A stretch of DNA of 64,000 bases from Flavobacteriales bacterium (GCA_020635815.1 JACJZB010000002.1:1-64000); one strand, 5' to 3'; positions 9,056 through 18,057 are shown, counted from the stretch's first letter. Notes: generated by a model from the letters alone, not told the origin. Program-made: numbers and translations.

Positions 9056-9519
9056 AAACAGAAGCATTTCAAAATTTGTTATTAAAGTCTGCAATTTCAG
9101 TAATGGCTTGTGATGGTTCAATTGATGAATCCGAAATTACTGAAATTAAGAATATGGCAGAAAATGAGATTTATTTTATGGGTTTCGATATTGAAGAACC
9201 CTTTGAAATAAACCTTAACTATATAAAACAAAACGGTAAAAAAGCAATCAACGAATATTTGAATGAATTAAATCAACTGAACCTTAATGAAAAACAAGAA
9301 CTTTTATTAATTGAAGTTTTAATCCGTACAATTGAATCGGACAATAAAATTGAAGATAGTGAAGTCAAATTTCTTCAAATGGTAAAATCAAAACTTGGTA
9401 TTTCAGAAGAAACAATAATCACTCAATTTCCAAAACAAATGAATTATTTGATTGATTTTCAAAATTATGGATTACACGAAGAATTCACAGATGAAATTGA
9501 ATTTACAAGCGACAATTAA
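9052..9519 (+). CDS. TerB-like protein
   Basis: 155 aa, all helical. Two acidic repeats of the TerB type are visible: ACDGSIDESEITEIKNMA (about 19-36) and ESDNKIEDSEVKFLQMVKSKLGIS (about 95-118). In TerB such acidic loops bind metal. TerB-domain proteins belong to tellurium-resistance and wider stress or defence networks and are often encoded with membrane and chaperone-like partners. The start codon overlaps the Hsp70 stop by 4 bases, implying translational coupling. The stop lies inside the next gene's start region (29-base overlap). Confidence 0.75.
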   Translation: MKTEAFQNLLLKSAISVMACDGSIDESEITEIKNMAENEIYFMGFDIEEPFEINLNYIKQNGKKAINEYLNELNQLNLNEKQELLLIEVLIRTIESDNKIEDSEVKFLQMVKSKLGISEETIITQFPKQMNYLIDFQNYGLHEEFTDEIEFTSDN

Positions 9520-9799
9520 GATAGTTCTTTCGATTCTATTATTCCTATGCTTATTGGATATGCCTTATGGATTTTACCAATTTGTAAGGTTTGTAGCGTT
9601 GATAGGATTTGGAGTTTTGGCTTACAAGGCGAACGGACAAGAGAGACAAACTGAAATGATAATTTACGGTGCTCTTGCACTACTCTTTCAACCATTTTTC
9701 AAAATTTCCCTTGGTAGAGAACTTTGGAATATTGTTGATGTTGTGGTCGGAATTGGATTGATTGGAAGTTTGATTATGAATAGAAAAAGCCAACGCTAA
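9491..9799 (+). CDS. Small membrane protein (DUF6804-like), last gene of Hsp70 module
   Basis: 102 aa from ATG 9491, which I prefer to a start at 9452 that would overlap the TerB-like gene by 68 bases. About three transmembrane helices: IVLSILLFLCLLDMPYGFY, FVRFVALIGFGVLAY and IVDVVVGIGLIGSLIM. The central MPYGFYQFVRF and EMIIYGALALLFQPFFKI stretches match, from memory, the small proteins called DUF6804; function unknown. The last codons (KSQR, stop) are encoded by the beginning of the R1 repeat element, so the gene's 3' end was set by that element. Confidence 0.7.
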   Translation: MKLNLQATIKIVLSILLFLCLLDMPYGFYQFVRFVALIGFGVLAYKANGQERQTEMIIYGALALLFQPFFKISLGRELWNIVDVVVGIGLIGSLIMNRKSQR

Positions 9800-9876
9800 A
9801 AGCCATACACATTTGCAATTCGCACCAGCCGACACACGAGCCAAAAATTGCAAAAGAGTATGTCTTAGCCAACGCT
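9789..9876 (+). repeat. Right framing inverted-repeat element, copy R1
   Basis: About 88 bp starting and ending with GCCAACGCT. Inner inverted repeat: CATACACATTTGCAATT facing AAATTGCAAAAGAGTATG. It has the same overall plan as the left element (both contain ACATTTG and CAAAAGAG). A close copy (R2) is at 23343-23430, at the end of the other multi-gene cassette. Confidence 0.85.
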
Positions 9877-9905
9877 GACAAACAAACTGAAAAAATAAAG
9901 CCAGT

Positions 9906-10036
9906 GGCTAACAATGTATATAAAAAATAGCGGTGAAAGTGCTAAAACAAAAGTATAAACATAAAACAAAGGTCTGTGATAAACCGAAAAGTTAGTGCAT
10001 AAAATCCGCTACTTTTCATATACGAGACCGTTAGGC
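9906..10036 (+). other. attC-like recombination site 3
   Basis: GGCTAAC (9906-9912) complements GTTAGCC at 3887, the start of the Hsp70 cassette. GTTAGGC (10030-10036) starts the next. The arms ATGTATATAAAAAATAGCGG and CCGCTACTTTTCATATAC pair well. Length 131 bp. Confidence 0.88.
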
Positions 10037-10051
10037 AAAATCTAAAATCAG

Positions 10052-10342
10052 ATGGAAAACATAAGAAAGTTAGCTGAAGGACATTACAAAGATGTAAACA
10101 ATGGAGATGAATTTATGTCAATCTATTCTTATAAAATAAAAAATGGATTTAGTAGTTTTTATAATAGCGAAGATTTCAATAGTAAAGAAGCATTAGAATT
10201 TAAAGATGAATGTAAAAGGAAATTTGTTGGAGAATTCACAAAATCGGAAAAACACCCATCTGGTTATATGTATAAAATAGAATGTTTAGATAGTTATTAT
10301 AAAGATATGCCTCGCAAACCTAAATATTCAATTGGAAAATGA
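10052..10342 (+). CDS. Hypothetical 96-aa protein upstream of a cassette protease
   Basis: Not recognised. It is a small soluble protein with many Lys, Tyr and Ser residues and no signal peptide. It starts 16 bases after the recombination point. Its stop overlaps the start of the trypsin-like protease gene by 4 bases (ATGA), so the two are translated together. It could be a partner or inhibitor of the protease, but the protease is exported and this protein appears cytoplasmic, which argues against direct inhibition. Confidence 0.7.
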   Translation: MENIRKLAEGHYKDVNNGDEFMSIYSYKIKNGFSSFYNSEDFNSKEALEFKDECKRKFVGEFTKSEKHPSGYMYKIECLDSYYKDMPRKPKYSIGK

Positions 10343-12120
10343 AACATCTTACTTTTTTAATTTCTATCATTTTATTGACCTCTCTTTCATCTTTAAAAGC
10401 TCAATCATATACAAATTGGGAAATTATTTTAGATGAACAATTTGACAACAACAATAACAAATGGACAACTTCAAATACAGAAGAAAGAAAAGCATCCGTT
10501 ATAAGTGGGAAATTAATTGATGAGTATAACAAAGACGGATTCGTAATTAGCAACACAATCCCTACTAATTTTGATGATACAAAAGACTATAGAATAAAAT
10601 TTTCTTTAGCCAATTTAAACTATGGCTATAAACTTAAAAGAGAAAACATTTTCCCTGTTTATGGCTTTGTTTGGAGTTTTAAAGATTGGAAAAACTACAA
10701 CTATATTTTATTGCAACAAGGTTATCATTCAAATGGTTATTCTTCAAAACTTGTTACATACTACAAAATAGGTAGTTACATTGATGGAAACGAAATTATA
10801 CACGTTGATTGGAAAAAAGGAAGTTTGCTTTCAGAACTAAAAACTGAAACCTCTTTTAATGAAATCACAATGGTTAAGTCAGGGAAAAGAATAAGTTTTT
10901 ATTATGGGAATTGTTCTTTTGACTTTCAATACAACAACAGTTATTTAGGTTATTGTTCAAGTGAAAAATGGTTTTCAAACCGTTGTGGTATTTATGTCAG
11001 CAATGGCTCAAAAATACTACTTGATTATCTTACAATTGAACAAGAAAAACCTAAAGTCAATTCCAATATTCAATCTGACCCTAAAGAATCAGAATTAATT
11101 TCAAAAAGTGGTAGTGGTATCATTCTTTCACAAAATGGATATTTCGCTACTAATTATCACGTTGTAGATAATGCAGAACATATTGAAGTAGATATTTTTA
11201 AAAATGGTGTAAAAGAAACTTATCTCGCAGACATTATTAATAGTGATAAATTAAATGATTTATCATTACTAAAAATAAGAGATGCAAACTTTAAAACTGA
11301 AAACATACCTTTTGGTGTAAAACCATTTGGTGTCAAAGTTGGAGAAGACGCATTTGCTTTGGGTTATCCTAAAATTAGTCTACAAGGCGAAGAGGTTAAA
11401 GTTACTAACGGGATTATTAGCTCTAAAACTGGGTTTCAAAATGACCCTACCACTTATCAAATTTCTGTGCCTATTCAGCCTGGAAACAGTGGTGGTCCAT
11501 TGTTTGACAAAAATGGAAACTTAATTGGAATTACAAACGCTGGTATTCCGAGTGGTGAGAATGTCGGTTATGCAATAAAGATTTCATACTTACTTAACTT
11601 TATTGAGACACAACCTTCGATACCAAGTTTACCAAATCAATCATCTTTAATTGGTAAATCATTACCTGATATGATTGAAAAACTATCCCCTTTTACTGTA
11701 TTAATAAGGGTTAATGACGTAACCATTGAATCAAAAAAAACAAAATCTAACACAATAATTAATGGTGGTTTTAAGGTTGATAATTATACCGAACTAAAAA
11801 GAAATTCGACTAGTGGTGAGTATGAAACCATCTCAGAAATAAAATTAGGGTCAAGCTTTTATTTTACAAGTGATTACATCTTTTTTAAAAAGGGAACGAA
11901 TAAGTGGTTAGTAAATAAATGGACTTATGATGGGTTCGATGAAAAAAGTCAAAACCACTACTTTTATGATGACTTTGGACAAACAATAGTTATTAATAAA
12001 GATTTAAATCAACTTGCTTTTTGGTCTGAAAGAGAAGGTGATTTTTTTAATAAAGTTTACCTATACTCATATTTAACAAAGGATGATTCAGTTCAACCAG
12101 AAATAGGAAAAGAAGAATAA
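10339..12120 (+). CDS. Exported trypsin-like (DegP/S1C-type) serine protease with N-terminal lectin-like domain
   Basis: 593 aa with a signal peptide (1-21, ends SLKAQ). Residues 25-235 form a beta-sandwich of the LamG/DUF1080 kind (opening WEIILDEQFDNNNNKW, closing with an IYVSNGSKILLDYLTIEQE strand), probably for binding. The trypsin-like domain (about 255-425) has all three catalytic residues: His274 in NYHVVD, Asp307 in NDLSLLKI and Ser384 in QPGNSGGPL. No PDZ domain follows. The remaining 165 residues are unassigned. The gene starts inside the stop of the 96-aa gene and ends 5 bases before the attC. Likely role: periplasmic or outer-membrane protein processing or quality control. Confidence 0.85.
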   Translation: MKHLTFLISIILLTSLSSLKAQSYTNWEIILDEQFDNNNNKWTTSNTEERKASVISGKLIDEYNKDGFVISNTIPTNFDDTKDYRIKFSLANLNYGYKLKRENIFPVYGFVWSFKDWKNYNYILLQQGYHSNGYSSKLVTYYKIGSYIDGNEIIHVDWKKGSLLSELKTETSFNEITMVKSGKRISFYYGNCSFDFQYNNSYLGYCSSEKWFSNRCGIYVSNGSKILLDYLTIEQEKPKVNSNIQSDPKESELISKSGSGIILSQNGYFATNYHVVDNAEHIEVDIFKNGVKETYLADIINSDKLNDLSLLKIRDANFKTENIPFGVKPFGVKVGEDAFALGYPKISLQGEEVKVTNGIISSKTGFQNDPTTYQISVPIQPGNSGGPLFDKNGNLIGITNAGIPSGENVGYAIKISYLLNFIETQPSIPSLPNQSSLIGKSLPDMIEKLSPFTVLIRVNDVTIESKKTKSNTIINGGFKVDNYTELKRNSTSGEYETISEIKLGSSFYFTSDYIFFKKGTNKWLVNKWTYDGFDEKSQNHYFYDDFGQTIVINKDLNQLAFWSEREGDFFNKVYLYSYLTKDDSVQPEIGKEE

Positions 12121-12124
12121 CTTT

Positions 12125-12366
12125 GCCTAACATTCTATATATAATATGCTCGGTTGCTAGCATTTTAGCTTTGTGAAACTTACGGAAGTTGTGCCATAAT
12201 TTTTGCTATTGCTTTTTAATAACATATTAGCGAGCTGCATTCTCGCTTTGTAAATTGACAAGGTTTTCACTACTAAGGTTTTGCAGTAACGGGGGATTCC
12301 TCACAAAAATTATTACTTTTAAGCATTGAACAAACTAAACGCACATTACATATAGTAGCGTTAGGT
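12125..12366 (+). other. attC-like recombination site 4 (long, 242 bp)
   Basis: GCCTAAC (12125-12131) complements GTTAGGC at 10030. GTTAGGT (12360-12366) starts the first gene-free cassette. The outer arms CTATATATAATATGC and GCACATTACATATAG pair. The long middle (TTTTAGCTTTGTGAAAC ... TCCTCACAAAAATTATTAC) recurs almost unchanged at 15276-15518 and in the isolated site at 31381-31649. Confidence 0.88.
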
Positions 12367-12993
12367 GCAATTTCTTATTCTCTTCTTTAGTTTTTTAACT
12401 TTGTCACTTCCTTAAAAAAAGAAAAGCCCTTTATCTGATACTTTCGGAGCAAGCGATGATGATTCTTCTCTGCTTTCTTTACGCAAAAATAGTTTAGTTA
12501 CTTATGGCTTACAGTTTTCGATAGCGTTTGCTTTTGGTGGTTTCTAAAAGTTTGTAGCAAACAGTTTGCACTATTTTTCCTATTGGTAAGCTAACCAACT
12601 TTTTTGTATTATCTGTTGCTCCTGTGGTATTGGTGCTATGCTCGTAGTTTTTCTCTCTTTCGGGCTGATCTTTAAGCTGCTTTTCTGCTACACTCGTACC
12701 CGTTACTTATCTACTTTTTCCCCTTCGGATTTTGAGACGTTGGCTTTAAAATAAAAGCACCTAACATTCAATATATTGCATTTTTTTGTTGCTAACTGTT
12801 CTGCTTTTTGAGGCTTAGGTGGTTTGCTCCATTCATTTTGTAGGTGCGTACTTGTTGGTGGCAAATTTCAACTTTGCTTGTAGGGATTTTTAAGTTTTAT
12901 TTTTACTTATTTCCTTCTCTGCTATATGGTGTTTTTACAAAATTTCATTACTTTGGTAGTCTTAAACAACTAAAAACGCAACATATTGTGGCG
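12361..12993 (+). mobile_element. Gene-free cassette, copy E1
   Basis: 633 bp with no reading frame worth calling. It is the first of six copies (the others start at 13736, 15513, 16145, 16777 and 17409). It begins GTTAGGTGC and its attC left arm starts ACCTAAC at 12759. It contains a conserved small hairpin (GTTTG-TAG-CAAAC near 12550) and a T-rich middle. No known RNA family recognised. Confidence 0.88.
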
Positions 12994-12999
12994 TTAGCT
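12759..12999 (+). other. attC-like site of gene-free cassette E1
   Basis: ACCTAAC (12759-12765) complements GTTAGGT at 12360. The right heptamer GTTAGCT (12993-12999) starts the lipoprotein cassette. Arms ATTCAATATATTGC and GCAACATATTGTG pair. At 241 bp it is longer than most described sites. Confidence 0.88.
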
Positions 13000-13009
13000 A
13001 CAATAAAAT

Positions 13010-13543
13010 ATGACTAATTTTTTTCCAATACTGATTTCGACACTATTAATTTTATGCTTCACAGAGTGTTCATCAGATAAATACTCTCCAGACAATGTTG
13101 CTTCAATAGAAAATCTAAACGCTAGTAATGATTCATTAAAAGTCGTTCTTACTACCCTTTTTGCAAAAACAGATTCATTGACAAAATATGATCCAATTGG
13201 AATGGAAATTAGAAAAGTTATTTTACCACTACAATGGGATATAAAAGAGTTTTATGAATATCTTGAAAATGTTGAAGAAGATAATATTGACTACGACAAA
13301 ATCCAGAATAATTACTTATCCATTATCAATGGGTTATTATTAATTTCAAAGGACATTGAATTGAAAGATATTTATCAGGATTATCATAAAATTCTAGGGA
13401 GTCGAATGAGAGATTTTGAGATATACAAACAAAACCCTAGACAGTTATTGGAATTATTTGAAAATGATATTTACAAAATAAATATTGCTGTTTTAGACAA
13501 ATTATACTCTGACACAATCAGTAAAAAGAATAAGAAACAGTAG
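13010..13543 (+). CDS. Hypothetical exported protein, probable lipoprotein (cassette gene)
   Basis: 177 aa. A hydrophobic N-terminal segment ends in CFTECSS; the second Cys could be lipidated, though the lipobox is loose. The rest is helical and acidic, beginning with a low-complexity stretch of Asn, Asp and Ser. No family recognised. It starts 17 bases after the recombination point, and its stop TAG overlaps the attC left arm by two bases, leaving essentially no spare DNA in the cassette. Confidence 0.75.
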   Translation: MTNFFPILISTLLILCFTECSSDKYSPDNVASIENLNASNDSLKVVLTTLFAKTDSLTKYDPIGMEIRKVILPLQWDIKEFYEYLENVEEDNIDYDKIQNNYLSIINGLLLISKDIELKDIYQDYHKILGSRMRDFEIYKQNPRQLLELFENDIYKINIAVLDKLYSDTISKKNKKQ

Positions 13544-13741
13544 CTAACATCATCTATATTTTATAGGGCAGTTAGTTGGTTATTTGAAACAATAAAGCAA
13601 TTAATAAACTCCGCCAAAACTTTGTTTTGACGTTTTAGCAGGAGAAAAAGTTAAAACCCAAAGCCAAAGCTTTGGCTAATTAGTTAAACGAAAATAACTA
13701 CTTTTAAATCGCCCTACAAAAACATAGATAGGGCGTTAGGT
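13542..13741 (+). other. attC-like recombination site (lipoprotein cassette)
   Basis: AGCTAAC (13542-13548) complements GTTAGCT at 12993. GTTAGGT (13735-13741) starts gene-free copy E2. Arms ATCTATATTTTATAGGGC and GCCCTACAAAAACATAGAT pair. Length 200 bp, with a different interior from its neighbours. Confidence 0.88.
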
Positions 13742-14366
13742 GCAATTTCTTATTCTCTCCTTTAGTTTTTTAACTTTGTCATTTCCTTAAAAAAAGAAAA
13801 GCCCTTTATCTGATACTTTCGGAGCGAGAGATGATGATTCTTCTCTGCTTTCTTTACGCAAAAATAGTTTAGTTACTTATGGCTTACAGTTTTCGATAGC
13901 GTTTGCTTTTGGTGGTTTCTAAAAGTTTGTAGCAAACAGTTTGCACTATTTTTCCTATTGGTAAGCTAACCAACTTTTTTACTCTCTGTTGCTCCTGTGG
14001 TATTGCTGCTATGCTCGTAGTTTCTCTCTCTTTCGGGCTGACCTTTAAGCTGCTTTTCTGCTACACTCGTACCCGTTACTTATCTACTTTTTCCCCTTCG
14101 GATTTTGAGCCGTTGGCTTTAAAATAAAAGCACCTAACATTCAATATATTGCATTTTTTTGTTGCTAACTGTTCTGCTTTTTGCGGCTTAGGTGGTTTGC
14201 TCCATTCATTTTGTAGGTGCGTACTTGTTGGTGGCAAATTTCAACTTTGCTTGTAGGGATTTTTAAGTTTTATTTTTACTTATTTCCTTCTCTGCTAAAT
14301 GGGGGTTTTACAAAATTTCATTACTTTGGTAGTCTTAAACAACTAAAAACGCAACATATTGTGGCG
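13736..14366 (+). mobile_element. Gene-free cassette, copy E2
   Basis: 631 bp, same element as E1 with scattered differences (GCGAGAGATG in place of GCAAGCGATG; AAATGGGGGTTTT near the 3' end). It is sandwiched between two single-gene lipoprotein cassettes, so it moved or was copied as a unit. Confidence 0.88.
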
Positions 14367-14372
14367 TTAGGC
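14132..14372 (+). other. attC-like site of gene-free cassette E2
   Basis: ACCTAAC (14132-14138) complements the cassette start GTTAGGT at 13735. GTTAGGC (14366-14372) starts the next cassette. 241 bp, same interior as the E1 site. Confidence 0.88.
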
Positions 14373-14383
14373 AAAATTTAATA

Positions 14384-15271
14384 ATGCGAAATGTTTTACT
14401 CATAATAACTCTTTTTTTATTCGCTTGTAATGCAGAAAATACTACCATCGCCAATTGCGAAAAATGGGAAGTAAGCAAATCTGTTTTTTATGATGTTGTA
14501 CAAACCGAAATAAAAACAGAGAAAGACTCTATTATACTTGCTAAAAAAAGCAACTATAGAATTGAATTAATTGTTAATGAAATTGGAGATAGCAATCAAA
14601 TAACTTGTAGCATCAAATTTGCAACAAGAAAACCTGACTCTTTGTTAACAGATGTAGAAAAACTATTATCTGATACAATTGAATATAAAGAAGAATTCAA
14701 TTTCATCTACCAAACAAACAAAATAGGACAGTATCAAGAAATTATAAATTGGAATGAATTGGACAAAAAAATTAACAAATCTTGGGATGACTATAAGGAT
14801 TCTCTTATAAATTCAGCACAAAAAGAAGAAGCTATAGCAAACCTTGAATCTGCATTTCTGAATCGAACAGCAATTGAAACAAAATTAACAATGGCTATTA
14901 CTCCTTTACATTCTATTTATGGACTTTCTTACTCAAATCAAACTGAAGATACTCAAGAAATAATGACTGGATTAAGCAATCAAGCTCTTCCATCAATAAT
15001 GTCTAAAAAAATACTAGCTGAAGAAAATAATTATATATTAATGCAATTAACTCACGTGTTTGACTCCAACCAACTCCTCACTCAAGTTAATGAATTCGTA
15101 GGAGAATTAGGAAATAAAGAAACAATAACACATATTGAAATGACAGACACTTGTAATGTGGGCTTTAACAAACTCACAGGCTGGCCATATGGAGTTGAAT
15201 TTTGGAGAATTGCAAAGGCGGGTAATATGCAGAAAAAAATTACTCTTTCAATAACAGAAATAGAAAACTAA
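14384..15271 (+). CDS. Hypothetical lipoprotein (cassette gene)
   Basis: 295 aa. Signal sequence with a good lipobox LFAC (Cys15), so lipid-anchored and exported. The mature part has no family I can name; it is mixed helix and strand. It carries an N-terminal NCEKWEVSKSVFYDVVQTE segment, a helical middle (about 120-150), and a C-terminal motif TDTCNVGFNKLTGWPYGVEFW. It starts 12 bases after the recombination point and is the only gene of its cassette. Confidence 0.75.
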   Translation: MRNVLLIITLFLFACNAENTTIANCEKWEVSKSVFYDVVQTEIKTEKDSIILAKKSNYRIELIVNEIGDSNQITCSIKFATRKPDSLLTDVEKLLSDTIEYKEEFNFIYQTNKIGQYQEIINWNELDKKINKSWDDYKDSLINSAQKEEAIANLESAFLNRTAIETKLTMAITPLHSIYGLSYSNQTEDTQEIMTGLSNQALPSIMSKKILAEENNYILMQLTHVFDSNQLLTQVNEFVGELGNKETITHIEMTDTCNVGFNKLTGWPYGVEFWRIAKAGNMQKKITLSITEIEN

Positions 15272-15275
15272 AATT

Positions 15276-15518
15276 GCCTAACATTCTATATATAATATGC
15301 TCAGTCACTAGCATTTTAGCTTTGTGAAACTTGCGGTGAGTTGTGCCATAATTTTTGCTAGTGCTTTTTAATAGCATATTAGCGAGCTGCATTCTCGCTT
15401 TATAACTTGACAAGGTTTTTGCTACTAAGGTTTTGCAGTAACGGAGGATTCCTCACAAAAATTATTACTTTTAAGCATTGAACAAACTAAACGCACATTA
15501 CATATAGTAGCGTTAGGT
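15276..15518 (+). other. attC-like recombination site (295-aa lipoprotein cassette)
   Basis: GCCTAAC (15276-15282) complements GTTAGGC at 14366. GTTAGGT (15512-15518) starts gene-free copy E3. It is nearly identical in sequence to the 12125-12366 site over its whole 243 bp, although the two cassettes carry unrelated genes. Confidence 0.88.
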
Positions 15519-16144
15519 GCAATTTCTTATTCTCTTCTTTAGTTTTTTAACTTTGTCACTTCCTTAAAAAAAGAAAAGCCCTTTATCTGATACTTTCGGA
15601 GCAAGCGATGATGATTCTTCTCTGCTTTCTTTACGCAAAAATAGTTTAGTTACTTATGGCTTGGTTTTTCGATAGCGTTTGCTTTTGGTGGTTTCTAAAA
15701 GTTTGTACCAAACAGTTTGCACTATTTTTCCTATTGGTAAGCTAACCAACTTTTTTGTATTATCTGTTGCTCCTGTGGTATTGCTGCTATGCTCGTAGTT
15801 TCTCTCTCTTTCGGGCTGACCTTTAAGCTGCTTTTCTGCTACACTCGTACCCGTTACTTATCTACTTTTTCCCCTTCGGATTTTGAGCCGTTGGCTTTAA
15901 AATAAAAGCACCTAACATTCAATATATTGCATTTTTTTGTTGCTAACTGTTCTGCTTTTTGCGGCTTAGGTGGTTTGCTCCATTCATTTTGTAGGTGCGT
16001 ACTTGTTGGTGGCAAATTTCAACTTTGCTTGTAGGGATTTTTAAGTTTTATTTTTACTTATTTCCTTCTCTGCTATATGGTGTTTTTACAAAATTTCATT
16101 ACTTTGGTAGTCTTAAACAACTAAAAACGCAACATATTGTGGCG
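15513..16144 (+). mobile_element. Gene-free cassette, copy E3 (first of four in tandem)
   Basis: 632 bp. It shares the E1 variants (GCAAGCGATG, TATATGGTG) but has its own changes (TGGCTTGGTTTTTCG; hairpin loop GTTTG-TAC-CAAAC). Its attC runs 15910-16150. Confidence 0.88.
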
Positions 16145-16150
16145 TTAGGT
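15910..16150 (+). other. attC-like site of gene-free cassette E3
   Basis: ACCTAAC at 15910-15916 and GTTAGGT at 16144-16150. Because the next cassette is another copy, both heptamers are exact complements here. Confidence 0.88.
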
Positions 16151-16776
16151 GCAATTTCTTATTCTCTTCTTTAGTTTTTTAACTTTGTCATTTCCTTAAA
16201 AAAAGAAAAGCCCTTTATCTGATACTTTCGGAGCGAGAGATGATGATTCTTCTCTGCTTTCTTTACGCAAAAATAGTTTAGTTACTTATGGCTTACAGTT
16301 TTCGATAGCGTTTGCTTTTGGTGGTTTCTAAAAGTTTGTGCCAAACAGTTTGCACTATTTTTCCTATTGGTAAGCTAACCAACTTTTTTTACGCTCTGTT
16401 GCTCCTGTGGTATTGCTGCTATGCTCGTAGTTTCTCTCTCTTTCGGGCTGACCTTTAAGCTGCTTTTCTGCTACACTCGTACCCGTTACTTATCTACTTT
16501 TTCCCCTTCGGATTTTGAGCCGTTGGCTTTAAAATAAAAGCACCTAACATTCAATATATTGCATTTTTTTGTTGCTAACTGTTCTGCTTTTTGCGGCTTA
16601 GGTGGTTTGCTCCATTCATTTTGTAGGTGCGTACTTGTTGGTGGCAAATTTCAACTTTGCTTGTAGGGATTTTTAAGTTTTATTTTTACTTATTTCCTTC
16701 TCTGCTAAATGGGGTTTTTACAAAATTTCATTACTTTGGTAGTCTTAAACAACTAAAAACGCAACATATTGTGGCG
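16145..16776 (+). mobile_element. Gene-free cassette, copy E4
   Basis: 632 bp. Variants GCGAGAGATG and hairpin loop GTTTG-TGC-CAAAC. No gene. Confidence 0.88.
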
Positions 16777-16782
16777 TTAGGT
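16542..16782 (+). other. attC-like site of gene-free cassette E4
   Basis: ACCTAAC at 16542-16548 and GTTAGGT at 16776-16782, with the same 241-bp interior as the other E sites. Confidence 0.88.
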
Positions 16783-17408
16783 GCAATTTCTTATTCTCTC
16801 CTTTAGTTTTTTAACTTTGCCACTTCCTTAAAAAAAGAAAAGCCCTTTATCTGATACTTTCGGAGCAAGCGATGATGATTCTTCTCTGCTTTCTTTACGC
16901 AAAAATAGTTTAGTTACTTATGGCTTACAGTTTTCGATAGCGTTTGCTTTTGGTGGTTTCTAAAAGTTTGTGCCAAACAGTTTGCACTATTTTTCCTATT
17001 GGTAAGCTAACCAACTTTTTTTACGCTCTGTTGCTCCTGTGGTATTGCTGCTATGCTCGTAGTTTCTCTCTCTTTCGGGCTGACCTTTAAGCTGCTTTTC
17101 TGCTACACTCGTACCCGTTACTTATCTACTTTTTCCCCTTCGGATTTTGAGCCGTTGGCTTTAAAATAAAAGCACCTAACATTCAATATATTGCATTTTT
17201 TTGTTGCTAACTGTTCTGCTTTTTGCGGCTTAGGTGGTTTGCTCCATTCATTTTGTAGGTGCGTACTTGTTGGTGGCAAATTTCAACTTTGCTTGTAGGG
17301 ATTTTTAAGTTTTATTTTTACTTATTTCCTTCTCTGCTAAATGGGGTTTTTACAAAATTTCATTACTTTGGTAGTCTTAAACAACTAAAAACGCAACATA
17401 TTGTGGCG
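16777..17408 (+). mobile_element. Gene-free cassette, copy E5
   Basis: 632 bp. It is closest to E4 in its second half (loop GTTTG-TGC-CAAAC, AAATGGGG) but carries GCAAGCGATG. That suggests a mosaic or independent substitutions. Confidence 0.88.
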
Positions 17409-17414
17409 TTAGGT
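17174..17414 (+). other. attC-like site of gene-free cassette E5
   Basis: ACCTAAC at 17174-17180 and GTTAGGT at 17408-17414. Confidence 0.88.
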
Positions 17415-18039
17415 GCAATTTCTTATTCTCTCCTTTAGTTTTTTAACTTTGCCACTTCCTTAAAAAAAGAAAAGCCCTTTATCTGATACTTTCGGAGCAA
17501 GCGATGATGATTCTTCTCTGCTTTCTTTACGCAAAAATAGTTTAGTTACTTATGGCTTACAGTTTTCGATAGCGTTTGCTTTTGGTGGTTTCTAAAAGTT
17601 TGTAGCAAACAGTTTGCACTATTTTTCCTATTGGTAAGCTAACCAACTTTTTTACTCTCTGTTGCTCCTGTGGTATTGCTGCTATGCTCGTAGTTTCTCT
17701 CTCTTTCGAGCTGACCTTTAAGCTGCTTTTCTGCTACACTCGTACCCGTTACTTAGTTACTTTTTCCCCTTCGGATTTTGAGCCGTTGGCTTTAAAATAA
17801 AAGCACCTAACATTCAATATATTGCATTTTTTTGTTGCTAACTGTTCTGCTTTTTGCGGCTTAGGTGGTTTGCTCCATTCATTTTGTAGGTGCGTACTTG
17901 TTGGTGGCAAATTTCAACTTTGCTTGTAGGGATTTTTAAGTTTTATTTTTACTTATTTCCTTCTCTGCTAAATGAGGTTTTTACAAAATTTCATTACTTT
18001 GGTAGTCTTAAACAACTAAAAACGCAACATATTGTGGCG
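17409..18039 (+). mobile_element. Gene-free cassette, copy E6 (last of the tandem)
   Basis: 631 bp. Loop GTTTG-TAG-CAAAC; local changes TTTCGAGCTG and AAATGAGG. It is followed directly by the SMC-module cassette. Confidence 0.88.
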
Positions 18040-18045
18040 TTGGGC
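17805..18045 (+). other. attC-like site of gene-free cassette E6
   Basis: ACCTAAC at 17805-17811. The right heptamer GTTGGGC (18039-18045) starts the SMC-module cassette. Confidence 0.88.
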
Positions 18046-18057
18046 AACATACAAAAA

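Noticed and set aside
12361..12993. Retron-type non-coding RNA
   Set aside because: No reverse transcriptase gene lies anywhere in the array and no msr/msd-like fold was evident.
12361..18039. Tandem repeats as a CRISPR array
   Set aside because: The units are about 632 bp, have no short repeat/unique spacer pattern, and no cas genes are near. They are cassette copies bounded by attC-like ends.
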